Below are positions 6,295 through 14,125 of a DNA stretch of 16,964 nt, one piece after another (positions within the stretch are counted from its first letter, which is position 1; every line of letters begins with the position of its first letter). This DNA comes from Ruminococcaceae bacterium UBA6434. Its GTDB lineage: Bacteria > Bacillota > Clostridia > Oscillospirales > Acutalibacteraceae. Made by a program: the position numbers and the translations under genes. The stretch lies in contig DJOQ01000043.1 in the NCBI GenBank assembly GCA_002437245.1, positions 1-16,964 on the forward strand. The letters run 5' to 3'. The notes under the pieces were generated by a model. That model worked only from the letters and a program-made list of their open reading frames with translations, had not been told where the DNA came from and did not search any database.

Positions 6295-8598
6295 AGCTTT
6301 TGATTCCTCCGTTACATTTTTTAAATGCTTTTTTATTTTATGATCGTGGCTTGCGTCACGAAGTTTAAACAGATTAAGTCTCAGGGCATTGGTTACAACG
6401 CAGAAGCTTGAAAGGCTCATTGCCGCCGCTCCGAGCATGGGGTTCAGCGTAAGTCCGAGAGGGATAAATACACCGGCGGCTATCGGAATTCCTATTGTGT
6501 TGTAGAAGAATGCCCAGAACAGGTTTTCGTGTATATTCCTGAGCGTTGCTCTGCTGAGTCTTATGGCTGCGGGCACATCGGAAAGACGGCTCTTCATAAG
6601 CACAACGTCGGCGGCGTCTATGGCAACATCTGTGCCGGCGCCTATGGCTAAGCCTATGTCGGCTCTTGTAAGGGCAGGGGCGTCATTTATTCCGTCTCCG
6701 ACCATTGCTACCTTGCCGAGCTTCTTGAGCTTTTTGATTTCTTCTTCTTTGCCGCTCGGTAAAACCCCTGCGATTACTTCGTCAACACCGGCAGCCTTGC
6801 CTATTGCGTTTGCGGTACGCTCGTTGTCACCCGTAAGCATTACAACGCGTATTCCCATATTCCTGAGCTCTTTAACAGCTTCGGGACTGTCGTCTTTAAT
6901 GACGTCCGCCACGGCTATAATGCCGAGAAGCTTTCCGCCGAGACCGAAGAAGAGGGGCGTTTTTCCCTCGCCTGACAGCCTTTCGGCAGTTTCCTTAATG
7001 TCGGGTGAAATTTCGGCTTTTGTCTCCAAGAAGCTGAGATTACCTGCGAATATATCTTTTCCGTTTACGTTGCCGCTGAGACCGTTTCCGGGCAAAGCTT
7101 TAAATTCAAGTACGTCGTCGCAGATGATATTTTTGCTCTCCGCATATGAAATTACGGCTTTTGCAAGCGGATGTTCACTCTTCTTTTCAAGAGATGCCGC
7201 AGTTTTAAGCAATTCATCTTCCGTTATTCCACCGTTCGGTATAATGTCCGTAACCTTCGGCTCGCCCTTTGTTATCGTGCCGGTCTTGTCGAGTGCCACA
7301 ATCTGTATTCTGCCGGTTTCTTCAAGAGAGGACGCCGTTTTGAAAAGAATCCCGTTCTTTGCGCCGAGGCCGCTGCCTACCATTATTGCAACCGGCGTCG
7401 CAAGACCTAAGGCGCACGGGCATGATATTACGAGAACCGAAATTCCGCGTGCAAGCGCATAGCCTACGCCGTGACCGAGCAGAAGCCATATTACGGTTGT
7501 GATTACCGCTATAATTATTACAGCCGGAACGAATATGCCCGAAACCTTATCTGCGATTTTTGCAATCGGAGCCTTTGTGGCTGCGGCGTCGCTGACCATT
7601 TTTATGATTTGCGAAAGGGTAGTGTCTTCGCCTACGCGTGTGGCACGGCATTTTAAAAAGCCCGACTGATTTACCGTTGCCGCCGAAACCTTGTCTCCTG
7701 CGGATTTGTCTGCGGGAATACTCTCGCCCGTAAGTGCCGATTCGTTTACCGCACTTTCGCCCTCGATAACCACACCGTCTACCGGTATGCTCTCGCCCGG
7801 GCGTACTACAAATATATCGTCTTTTTGTACCGTGTCAATAGGCACGGTCTTTTCTTCGCCGTCTTTTAAAATTACCGCGCTTTTGGGGGCGAGTTTCATA
7901 AGGCTCTTTAAAGCGTCGGTCGTTTTGCCCTTTGAACGTGCCTCAAGAGTTTTGCCCACGGTTATAAGCGTGAGAATCATAGCGGCGGACTCAAAATAAA
8001 AGTCCATCATATAGGTGTTTACAGCCTGCATATCGCCGCGCGTCTGAGCGTCGGTCATCATAAAGAGGGCGTAAGTGCTGTATACGAATGCAGCGGTTGA
8101 ACCGAGGGCTACGAGGGTGTCCATATTCGGTGCTCGGTGCCACAGGCTTTTAAAACCGCTGATAAAGAACTTTTGGTTTATTACCATAATTATAACGGTA
8201 AGCAAGAGCTGTGTAAGTCCCATTGCAACGTGATTGCCGTTATAAAAAGAGGGCAGAGACCATCCCCACATCATATGACCCATCGAAAAATACATCAGTA
8301 TTATAAGAAATCCGACGGACCAAAACAGACGTTTTTTAAGCTTTGGCGTTTCCGTGTCGCGGAGCGCGGATTCATCGGCGCTCTCGGCAGCTTTACCTCC
8401 GCCCTTTTTTGAGGCTCCGTAGCCGGCTTTTTGTACCGCGGATATTATAGCTTTGTCCGATGCCGTCCCTTCAACGCCCATGGAGTTGGTGAGCAAACTG
8501 ACGGAGCACGATGTTACGCCGGGCACTTTTGATACCGCTTTTTCAACTCTCGCAGAACACGCCGCACAGCTCATACCGGTGACGTTATACTGTGTCAT
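6085..8598 (-). CDS. copA: Copper(I)-exporting P1B-type ATPase with C-terminal CopZ-like domain
   Basis: This 837-residue inner-membrane pump exports Cu(I) using ATP. An N-terminal HMA domain carries G-M-S-C11-A-A-C14. It is followed by membrane helices from about 90, the actuator TGES (290-293), the ion-site helix with C393-P-C395, the phosphorylated D437-K-T-G-T, the nucleotide-binding H476-P, and GDGIND (634-639). YN (699-700) and M727-x-x-S-S in the last helices are the Cu(I)-specific signature. Unusually, residues 769-837 form a second complete HMA domain with C-G-H-C (MCGHC at 780-784), joined after a basic linker. A typical CopA ends near residue 755. GGAGG (8609-8613) precedes the ATG by ten bases, and the ATG overlaps the upstream gene's TAA by one base, suggesting translational coupling. 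It is the last gene of the csoR operon. Confidence 0.96.
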   Translation of the reverse strand: MTQYNVTGMSCAACSARVEKAVSKVPGVTSCSVSLLTNSMGVEGTASDKAIISAVQKAGYGASKKGGGKAAESADESALRDTETPKLKKRLFWSVGFLIILMYFSMGHMMWGWSLPSFYNGNHVAMGLTQLLLTVIIMVINQKFFISGFKSLWHRAPNMDTLVALGSTAAFVYSTYALFMMTDAQTRGDMQAVNTYMMDFYFESAAMILTLITVGKTLEARSKGKTTDALKSLMKLAPKSAVILKDGEEKTVPIDTVQKDDIFVVRPGESIPVDGVVIEGESAVNESALTGESIPADKSAGDKVSAATVNQSGFLKCRATRVGEDTTLSQIIKMVSDAAATKAPIAKIADKVSGIFVPAVIIIAVITTVIWLLLGHGVGYALARGISVLVISCPCALGLATPVAIMVGSGLGAKNGILFKTASSLEETGRIQIVALDKTGTITKGEPKVTDIIPNGGITEDELLKTAASLEKKSEHPLAKAVISYAESKNIICDDVLEFKALPGNGLSGNVNGKDIFAGNLSFLETKAEISPDIKETAERLSGEGKTPLFFGLGGKLLGIIAVADVIKDDSPEAVKELRNMGIRVVMLTGDNERTANAIGKAAGVDEVIAGVLPSGKEEEIKKLKKLGKVAMVGDGINDAPALTRADIGLAIGAGTDVAIDAADVVLMKSRLSDVPAAIRLSRATLRNIHENLFWAFFYNTIGIPIAAGVFIPLGLTLNPMLGAAAMSLSSFCVVTNALRLNLFKLRDASHDHKIKKHLKNVTEESKAMEKTIKIEGMMCGHCEAAVKKALEELPEVESAEVSHVSGTAKVTLKGEIDNDVLKKAVEDKDYKVIGIE

Positions 8599-8969
8599 TA
8601 TTTTTTTACCTCCCGGGTCTTTACGGAAACAGCCTTGTAGCCTGCCGATTCAACGGCGTTTTTGAGCGTTTCGTCGTCAATTTTTCTGTCAAGCGAAACA
8701 ACCGCTTCTTTTTTACGAAGATTAACTCTCGCCGAAGCACCGTCTATTTTGTTTATTGCTCGTTCAACACGGTTGCGGCAGTTTTCGCAGCTCATTCCGT
8801 CTATCGAAATTATCTTTTCTTCCGTTACGGGGCTGTCGAGCTTTTTGTGCTCGGGTCTTATTTCTCCGCCGCCTCCGCAGCAGCCGCCCTGACCTTTAAA
8901 GTGTTTTGCGCCGGAAACCGCTGCCAATACCACAATTGCTGCGAGAATTATTATTAAAACAACATTCAT
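8598..8969 (-). CDS. Membrane-anchored heavy-metal-associated (HMA) domain protein
   Basis: This 123-residue protein begins with one hydrophobic helix (about 3-19), then a GGCCGGGG stretch (C30, C31), then one HMA domain (about 52-117) with G-M-S-C61-E-N-C64, the Cu(I)-binding CxxC. The N-terminal part resembles the small Cys/Gly-rich membrane proteins seen beside FeoB. The lack of charged residues before the helix leaves orientation open, but the HMA domain is most simply placed in the cytosol, where it could hand copper to CopA. It starts 20 bases after csoR behind a weak AGGG site, and its stop codon overlaps the copA start (TAATG), so the two are likely coupled. It is not a standard CopZ, because of the anchor. 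Confidence 0.8.
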   Translation of the reverse strand: MNVVLIIILAAIVVLAAVSGAKHFKGQGGCCGGGGEIRPEHKKLDSPVTEEKIISIDGMSCENCRNRVERAINKIDGASARVNLRKKEAVVSLDRKIDDETLKNAVESAGYKAVSVKTREVKK

Positions 8970-8989
8970 TATATTTTACCCTGCTTTCT

Positions 8990-9298
8990 TTATTTCATAA
9001 GTTTTTGAAGTGTAACCACAAGCTCGTCAATCACTTCGTCTTTGCCGTTTCTTATGTCGTCGGCAACGCACGTTCTGATATGATTTGCGAGCAGCTCCTT
9101 GTTAAAAGCATTTATCGCGGCGTTTACGGCGGCGGATTGTATGAGTATATCCGGGCAGTAAGCGTCGTTTTCCACCATGCCCTTTATTCCGCGGATTTGC
9201 CCCTCGATTCGGTTAAGCCTGTGTATAAGCTTTTTATATTCCTCGGGGGAACGCTCTTTTTTTCGCTGTGAGCAGTGACAGCACTTTTCTTTTTCCAT
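8990..9298 (-). CDS. csoR: CsoR-family copper-sensing repressor
   Basis: This 102-residue all-helical repressor of the CsoR/RcnR family binds DNA when apo and releases it on binding Cu(I). The Cu ligands Cys48, His73 and Cys77 keep the spacing of the mycobacterial CsoR set (25 and 4 residues). HRLNRIEGQIRGI (26-38) is the conserved first helix. The N-terminus has an additional C6-C7-x-C9 cluster. The start is ATG 9298, six bases after GAGGTG; an in-frame GTG at 9307 is part of that ribosome binding site and is rejected. It heads the operon csoR - anchored HMA - copA, behind a promoter with two matching operators, so it almost certainly represses its own operon. Confidence 0.93.
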   Translation of the reverse strand: MEKEKCCHCSQRKKERSPEEYKKLIHRLNRIEGQIRGIKGMVENDAYCPDILIQSAAVNAAINAFNKELLANHIRTCVADDIRNGKDEVIDELVVTLQKLMK

Positions 9299-9315
9299 GA
9301 ACCGCACCTCGTTTC

Positions 9316-9334
9316 TATACCCTTATGGGGTATC
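9316..9334. promoter_or_regulatory. CsoR-type operator 2, at the transcription start
   Basis: TATACCC-TTATG-GGGTATC is a near copy of the first operator, with one mismatch between arms. Its centre is 26 bp from the other (9325 against 9351), about two and a half helical turns. Confidence 0.75.
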
Positions 9335-9337
9335 TTG

Positions 9338-9367
9338 AGTATATACCCATAAGGGGTATATTGTCAA
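9338..9367 (-). promoter_or_regulatory. Promoter of the copper operon
   Basis: Read on the minus strand, TTGACA (complement of 9362-9367) and TATACT (complement of 9338-9343) are separated by 18 bp. The start point is near 9331. One CsoR-type operator fills the spacer and a second covers the start region. Confidence 0.88.
9342..9360. promoter_or_regulatory. CsoR-type operator 1, within the promoter spacer
   Basis: TATACCC-ATAAG-GGGTATA is a 7-bp perfect inverted repeat with a G-rich half, matching the known CsoR operator style (TACCCC/GGGGTA around an AT-rich centre). Occupancy would block RNA polymerase between -35 and -10. Confidence 0.82.
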
Positions 9368-9411
9368 GCCTGTTTGGAAAATTTTTTATATGCGACATAT
9401 GCTATGGCAAA

Positions 9412-9447
9412 ATAAAAAAATACCGGAGTCTTTTTGCGACTCCGGTA
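9412..9447 (-). terminator. Intrinsic terminator of the beta-galactosidase gene
   Basis: TACCGGAGTC (9421-9430) and GACTCCGGTA (9438-9447) form a perfect 10-bp stem with a 7-base loop. On the minus strand the stem is followed by seven T residues (complement of 9414-9420). It lies 18 bases after the stop codon. Confidence 0.9.
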
Positions 9448-9465
9448 AATAAGATATAAACCGTA

Positions 9466-12400
9466 TTATTTCTTGATGCTCTCTATGGTAAAGGAATAAG
9501 CATATTTCTTGTTCGGATGGAGTATATACGGCTCACGCACGTGTGCGTCACCGGGCATATCTCCGCCTACGCCGAGCTGAGTTAAATCAAAGTTGAACGT
9601 CGTAATATCCTTGTGCTTTAACTCGTGGATATGCGTGGCTCTCTCAAGCTCGTTCTGCGTGTAATGCCAGGCACTGAATGCGAGCGGAGTGTTGTACGGA
9701 GCGGTAAATTTAAGGCCCTTGCCGTCCTTGTCGGTTATTTCGACATAACGGACGTCAACTCTGTTTCCGTTTTCCTGCGGACGCATATAGTGGTGCTCAA
9801 GATCGTCAACGCTCATCTCGTGAATGGCTATTTTGCCGCCGGTTTTACGGTCGATATATGTTTCCTGCGGACCTCTGCCGTACCACTTTACGTAGTTGAG
9901 TTCGGGTATAAGACCCATCTGCGTACCGAATCTCAAAAGCGTAAATCTCTTCGGTGTGCCCTCGTGGCTTACCTTGATTTTTCCGTCGGGATAAATAACA
10001 TATGTTGATTTAACGCCCGAGAATGAGAATACTGCCCAGTCTACATATATGATGATTTCACCGTTTGCGCCCTCATCTATGGCTGTTATTGTGCCCTGCG
10101 CCGTATCGGTTGCGGTTCTCCATGTGTAATACGGATGCAACGGTATAAGGAAGGGAACAAAGTTCGTAAGCGAAAAGTCATTGTCGATAAGCGCGCGGAA
10201 GTAATTCGGCTTCAAGGGAGTTTTCAAATATTCCTTGCCGTCAAAGCGCAGCGAAACTATCTTGCCGTCGGTAACCTTTACCGTGAAGTTTTCGCCCTGT
10301 ACGGTAGCCGTTGTACCTATCTGAACGCATTGAAGCTTGCCCTTTGAATTATCTGGGAGAGCCTCGGGCATTTTCTTTAGTATTATCTGGTCAAACGACT
10401 GTTCGTAGCCCTTTTCGCAGTAACGTTCCTTATTTTTGCAAAGGAATGAGAATGTAATAATGCACTCGGCGTTCGGAAGATTATCGGAAGAGAACGGCAC
10501 CGTGATGTCCTTTGAAGAGAGCGGGGGAACCGAAAGATTGTCGATAATACCCGATTCAATCTCTTTGCCGTTTGCGGTTACGGTCCATTTAAGGTCAAAT
10601 TCCGAAAGGTCGGTGAATAAGTGCTTGTTTTTAACGGTAAATTCTTTCTTCTCAAGGTCTTTTTCAAGAACCTTCATTTCGGCGTAAACCTTTTTTACCT
10701 CATATGCCGACGGGTGCGGTTTTCTGTCCGCGGCAACTATGCCGTTAGCGCAGAAATATGTGTTGCTTCCCGTCATTGCAGTGGTGTTGGGGAGCTGGAA
10801 AGGTCTGCGCGGCTCCGATTTTTCAAAATCCGTACCGTAAAGCCAATGGTCTCCGTCAGGCGCCTTATAGCGAAGTGACTGATCCACAAAGTCCCATATA
10901 AAGCCGCCGCACATATTGTCATATTTTTCGAAGTCGTCCATATACTCCTGGAAGTTGCCGAGGCTGTTTTCCATTGCGTGTGCATATTCACAGAGTATTA
11001 CGGGCTTCGTGTAAGCCTCTTTCGGAATGGGCTTTGAATCTGCGGCAAGCTGATTTGCAACATTGTCGTAAAGGCTTATGGTGATGGGCTCGCGATTGCC
11101 GAGCTTTTTCATAATGTCCGGCAGGGGGTACATTCTCGATATAACGTCGCTCTTTGTGAGGTCAAAATCGCCCTCATAGTGGAACTGTCTCGTTTTATCA
11201 AGCTCTAAAGCGGCTTCCTTCATCTTGGTGAAGTTTGTGCCGTCTCCCGCCTCGTTGCCGAGTGACCACATAAATACGCAGGCGTGGTTTCTGTCGCGAA
11301 GTACCATTCTCTGCATTTTGTCCACAACCGCATTTGTCCATACGGGATTGCTTCCCGGAACGCCCTTTCTGCGGACGCCGTGGCTTTCCATATCGCACTC
11401 GTCCATAACATAGAAGCCGTATTCGTCGCACAGCTCATAGAAGAACGGGTCGTCGGGATAGTGCGAAGTGCGTATCGCGTTTATATTGCAGCGCTTCATT
11501 ATGTCGAGATCCTGATAATATCTCTCTTTGGGAACCGCCCAACCGTGGTCGGGGTCGAAATCGTGGCGGTTTGTGCCGCGAATCATCAGCGGCTGACCGT
11601 TAAAGAGAATTTTCTCTCCGACTATTTCAACCTTTTTAAATCCGAAGCGGATTGATTTGTATGATACCGTGTCTCCGACTTTAAGCTCTATGACGAGAGT
11701 GTAAAGCTCGGGTGTTTCCGCGCTCCATTTAAGCGGATTTTTAACTACGGTTTCAAGATTTATCGTTTTGCTGTCTTTTCCGTCTACGGTAAATTCTTCC
11801 GAACCTATATCCTGCTTTTTGCCGTCCTTTTCTATGTATGCGGCAACTTTTGCGGTTTTTGCGGAAGCTTCGTAGTTTACAACCTTTACTTCGAGGTTTG
11901 TGTCGCTGTCTTTATAGTCTTTGTCAAGATCGGTGGTTATGAAGAAGTCGCGAAGGCACGTTTTGGGCTCCGCAAAGATATATACTTCTCTGTAAAGACC
12001 GCAAAGAAGCCACATATCCTGATCTTCTATATATTGCGCGTCACTGTAACGGTAGCATTTTACAGCCACTTCGTTTATGCCGCTTTTTATGTACTTGGTG
12101 ATGTCGAATTCGTGCGGAGTCATAGAGCCCTGCGAATAACCTACAAAGCTTCCGTTGATATATACTTCGATTGCCGATTTTGCGGCGCCGAAGTGCAAAA
12201 ATATTTCTTTTCCGTCGAAGTTCTCCGGCAGGGTAAAGGCGCGTCTGTAAAGACCGATTTCCTGCATATTGTGGTCAATGCAGGGGATTTTGCTCTTTTG
12301 ACGGCTTATGGCTCTCGGGAAAGTGCTCGCATAGTAATACGGAGCGCTGCCCGTGCCCTCTGTCTGCCAAACCGACGGAACGGTTATATAGCGCCATTCG

Positions 12401-12621
12401 GAGTCGTCAAAGTTCGGCTCGTAGAAATCCGGCGGACAGTTGTCAATGCCCATCTGCCAGTGAAATTTCCACTTGCCGTTTAGGGTCACCTTGTAAGGCG
12501 AGTCTTTTCTTTCTGCGGCGTCAAGAGCGTTATCGTAAGAAAATGCGATAACGTGGCCGTCTTCTTTGTTTCTTTTGATAACGGCGGGATTTTCCCAGTC
12601 GTATCTTTTTTTAATCTCCAT
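9466..12621 (-). CDS. lacZ: Beta-galactosidase, glycoside hydrolase family 2 (LacZ type)
   Basis: This 1051-residue cytosolic enzyme hydrolyses terminal beta-galactosides such as lactose. Domains in order: sugar-binding jelly roll (about 40-220), immunoglobulin-like (225-330), TIM barrel (335-630), second immunoglobulin-like (640-750), and C-terminal beta-sandwich (780-1050), so all five LacZ domains are present. MWSLGNEAGDG places the acid/base at Glu457, and ILCEYAHAMENSLGN places the nucleophile at Glu545. NRHDFDPDHG (351-360), the late YGRGPQETYIDR (914-925) and LGVGGDMPG (1016-1024) are typical of LacZ. There is no signal peptide. The start is ATG 12621, six bases after GGAG; an in-frame TTG at 12633 overlaps that site. 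No lactose permease, other galactose gene or LacI-type regulator adjoins. The upstream AAA+ ATPase ends 42 bases before, with no terminator between, so readthrough is likely. Confidence 0.95.
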   Translation of the reverse strand: MEIKKRYDWENPAVIKRNKEDGHVIAFSYDNALDAAERKDSPYKVTLNGKWKFHWQMGIDNCPPDFYEPNFDDSEWRYITVPSVWQTEGTGSAPYYYASTFPRAISRQKSKIPCIDHNMQEIGLYRRAFTLPENFDGKEIFLHFGAAKSAIEVYINGSFVGYSQGSMTPHEFDITKYIKSGINEVAVKCYRYSDAQYIEDQDMWLLCGLYREVYIFAEPKTCLRDFFITTDLDKDYKDSDTNLEVKVVNYEASAKTAKVAAYIEKDGKKQDIGSEEFTVDGKDSKTINLETVVKNPLKWSAETPELYTLVIELKVGDTVSYKSIRFGFKKVEIVGEKILFNGQPLMIRGTNRHDFDPDHGWAVPKERYYQDLDIMKRCNINAIRTSHYPDDPFFYELCDEYGFYVMDECDMESHGVRRKGVPGSNPVWTNAVVDKMQRMVLRDRNHACVFMWSLGNEAGDGTNFTKMKEAALELDKTRQFHYEGDFDLTKSDVISRMYPLPDIMKKLGNREPITISLYDNVANQLAADSKPIPKEAYTKPVILCEYAHAMENSLGNFQEYMDDFEKYDNMCGGFIWDFVDQSLRYKAPDGDHWLYGTDFEKSEPRRPFQLPNTTAMTGSNTYFCANGIVAADRKPHPSAYEVKKVYAEMKVLEKDLEKKEFTVKNKHLFTDLSEFDLKWTVTANGKEIESGIIDNLSVPPLSSKDITVPFSSDNLPNAECIITFSFLCKNKERYCEKGYEQSFDQIILKKMPEALPDNSKGKLQCVQIGTTATVQGENFTVKVTDGKIVSLRFDGKEYLKTPLKPNYFRALIDNDFSLTNFVPFLIPLHPYYTWRTATDTAQGTITAIDEGANGEIIIYVDWAVFSFSGVKSTYVIYPDGKIKVSHEGTPKRFTLLRFGTQMGLIPELNYVKWYGRGPQETYIDRKTGGKIAIHEMSVDDLEHHYMRPQENGNRVDVRYVEITDKDGKGLKFTAPYNTPLAFSAWHYTQNELERATHIHELKHKDITTFNFDLTQLGVGGDMPGDAHVREPYILHPNKKYAYSFTIESIKK

Positions 12622-12663
12622 TTTCTTCTCCAATCTTTTTATACTTATATATACTAAAAAATT

Positions 12664-13863
12664 TTAATCCTTTTCCGACTCCTGCTTGTATGCGAGATAT
12701 TCTATAAATTGCCTTGCGGTTCTCGGACTTCTTCCGCCGGCTCTTAAAGCGTGAGCCTCCGCTTTCATTATAAGCTTGTCCTCCGGCATATCTATGCCGT
12801 ATTTCTTCGCAAGCTCAACAACAATGTTTGAATACAGATTTTTATCGGGCCTTGAAAACGTAATCTGCAATCCGAACCTTGCCGAAAGACTTGTAAGCTC
12901 CTGTATGGTATCCTGAATGTGCACATCGTCTCCGTCGCGGTCGGCAAAGCTTTCCTTGACGAGATGACGGCGGTTTGACGTTGCGTATATGGCAATGTTT
13001 TTTGCCCTGCCGTTTACGCTGCCCTCCAAAATAGCCTTCAGTGCACCGAAATCCTCATCGTTTTTGGTAAAGCTCAAATCATCTATAAATATTATGAATT
13101 TAAGCGGATTGCCAGATATTCTGTCCATTATGTCCGGCAGGGAATAGAGCTGATTTTTCTTTACTTCTATAAGTCTCAGGCCGTCGTCTTTAAATTCGTT
13201 TGCTATCGCCTTTACGGTGCTGCTCTTACCGCTTCCGGCGTCGCCGTAGAGAAGTACGTTGTTGCACGGTTCGCCCTTTAAAAGAGCCTTTGTGTTCTCA
13301 ATTACTTCGCTGCGCTCGCGCTCGTAACCCGAAAAATCCGAAAGTCTTTGTGTATCCGGGTATTTAACGGGTACAATATCGCCGTTTTTAATAATAAAGA
13401 CGTGGTATTTTGCCCATATGCCGTATCCGGTTTTGGATATGTTTTCGATTCTGGAGAGATAAATGCTTTTTATATCGGTTTCCTCGGTAGTCCAGCCGGG
13501 GAGAGACTCGTTTTCGAGATGCAGACACTTCTTTACATCGTCCGACCGTACAGCCGCCAATTCGTTAAGCGTATCAAGCTCCATATTCAGAGCCTCGTCG
13601 TAATGTTTGCCGAGATTTCGGTGACCGCGCTTTAATATGTATGCGTTTTCATCTTCGAGAACGGCATTTAAAACATATTCGGAGAAATTATCGGTCTCCG
13701 CAAAAAGCTTTGAGAGAAAGTCGGCATATAAATAAACCTCTTCTTTTTCGCTCTTTTGGTCATCCGCAAGCTCCGTGAACGACTTGATTACATCGTCCTT
13801 TAACAAATTTCTGAAAATGACAAGAGAAAAGAGCTTGTGCGAAAGCTCTTCAAAATTCAACAT
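12664..13863 (-). CDS. AAA+ ATPase of the DUF815 type
   Basis: The 399-residue protein has an N-terminal helical region of about 195 residues and a C-terminal AAA+ module. Walker A is GDAGSGKSS (207-215, Lys213), Walker B is FIIFIDDLSF (256-265, Asp261-Asp262), sensor 1 is ATSNRRH (294-300, Asn297), and GGRSPRTARQF (376-386) holds the sensor 2 arginine. This layout and these motifs match the DUF815 family of uncharacterised Bacillota ATPases. The function is unknown. No membrane segment is visible. The start is taken as ATG 13863; GGAG lies 13 bases upstream, rather far, and the frame remains open to 14001, so a different start is possible. It is divergent from rpoB and upstream of the beta-galactosidase gene, with which it may share a transcript. 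Confidence 0.82.
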   Translation of the reverse strand: MLNFEELSHKLFSLVIFRNLLKDDVIKSFTELADDQKSEKEEVYLYADFLSKLFAETDNFSEYVLNAVLEDENAYILKRGHRNLGKHYDEALNMELDTLNELAAVRSDDVKKCLHLENESLPGWTTEETDIKSIYLSRIENISKTGYGIWAKYHVFIIKNGDIVPVKYPDTQRLSDFSGYERERSEVIENTKALLKGEPCNNVLLYGDAGSGKSSTVKAIANEFKDDGLRLIEVKKNQLYSLPDIMDRISGNPLKFIIFIDDLSFTKNDEDFGALKAILEGSVNGRAKNIAIYATSNRRHLVKESFADRDGDDVHIQDTIQELTSLSARFGLQITFSRPDKNLYSNIVVELAKKYGIDMPEDKLIMKAEAHALRAGGRSPRTARQFIEYLAYKQESEKD

Positions 13864-13899
13864 AATACAATAACATCTCCGAAAATAATTAAAAAAGAC

Positions 13900-13928
13900 T
13901 TGACATACGCCCTTGACAAGCATATAAT
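13900..13928 (+). promoter_or_regulatory. Consensus sigma-A promoter of rpoB
   Basis: TTGACA (13900-13905) and TATAAT (13923-13928) are both perfect and separated by the optimal 17 bp. Transcription would begin near 13935, about 190 bases before the rpoB start codon. Confidence 0.9.
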
Positions 13929-13944
13929 AATAAACTGCTATAAA
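13913..13944 (+). promoter_or_regulatory. Possible second, overlapping promoter of rpoB
   Basis: A second TTGACA (13913-13918) lies 13 bp after the first, with TATAAA at 13939-13944. The 20-bp spacer is too long for good activity, so this may be weak or need an activator. Confidence 0.3.
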
Positions 13945-14125
13945 ATGGAAGCATATGCTCTTGTCGTTTTTTTGTATTAGTAGTTTATCACAAAAAATCA
14001 ATTAAATCAATAGCATATCACAATCAATTATTATAGTAATCTCCCGCCGGTCCGCGATTTGTCAATACCCCGGTTTTTGCGGTCGGCGTTTGGAATAATT
14101 TTGCGAACGGAGAGTGATAAGCCCT
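13935..14125 (+). other. Long 5' leader of rpoB
   Basis: About 190 nt lie between the inferred start of transcription and the rpoB ATG. The first part is AT-rich and repeated. The second holds a GC-rich hairpin in which CGCCG (14045-14049) pairs with CGGCG (14084-14088), and CCGC (14052-14055) pairs with GCGG (14079-14082), around a 23-base loop. No known riboswitch or ribosomal-protein-binding site was recognised. The divergent ATPase gene must also have its promoter here. Minus-strand TTGACA at 14065-14060 and TATAAT at 14035-14030 are 24 bp apart and do not form a convincing pair. Confidence 0.5.
13986..14030 (+). repeat. Imperfect direct repeat in the rpoB leader
   Basis: TATCACAA occurs at 13986-13993 and 14016-14023. 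AATCAATTA follows each copy, at 13996-14004 and 14022-14030. The copies differ by a short A-run. Significance is unknown. Confidence 0.45.

Noticed and set aside
6563..7462. 299-codon plus-strand open frame opposite copA
   Set aside because: It is a shadow of the strongly supported copA frame; the product is low-complexity Ser/Pro/Ala-rich, with no ribosome binding site or recognisable domain.
9299..9307. GTG 9307 as the start of csoR
   Set aside because: The GTG is part of the GAGGTG ribosome binding site placed six bases before ATG 9298.
12622..12633. TTG 12633 as the start of the beta-galactosidase
   Set aside because: TTG overlaps the GGAG that serves ATG 12621.
14030..14065. Minus-strand TTGACA and TATAAT as a promoter for the DUF815 gene
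   Set aside because: The boxes are 24 bp apart, too far for a normal sigma-A promoter.
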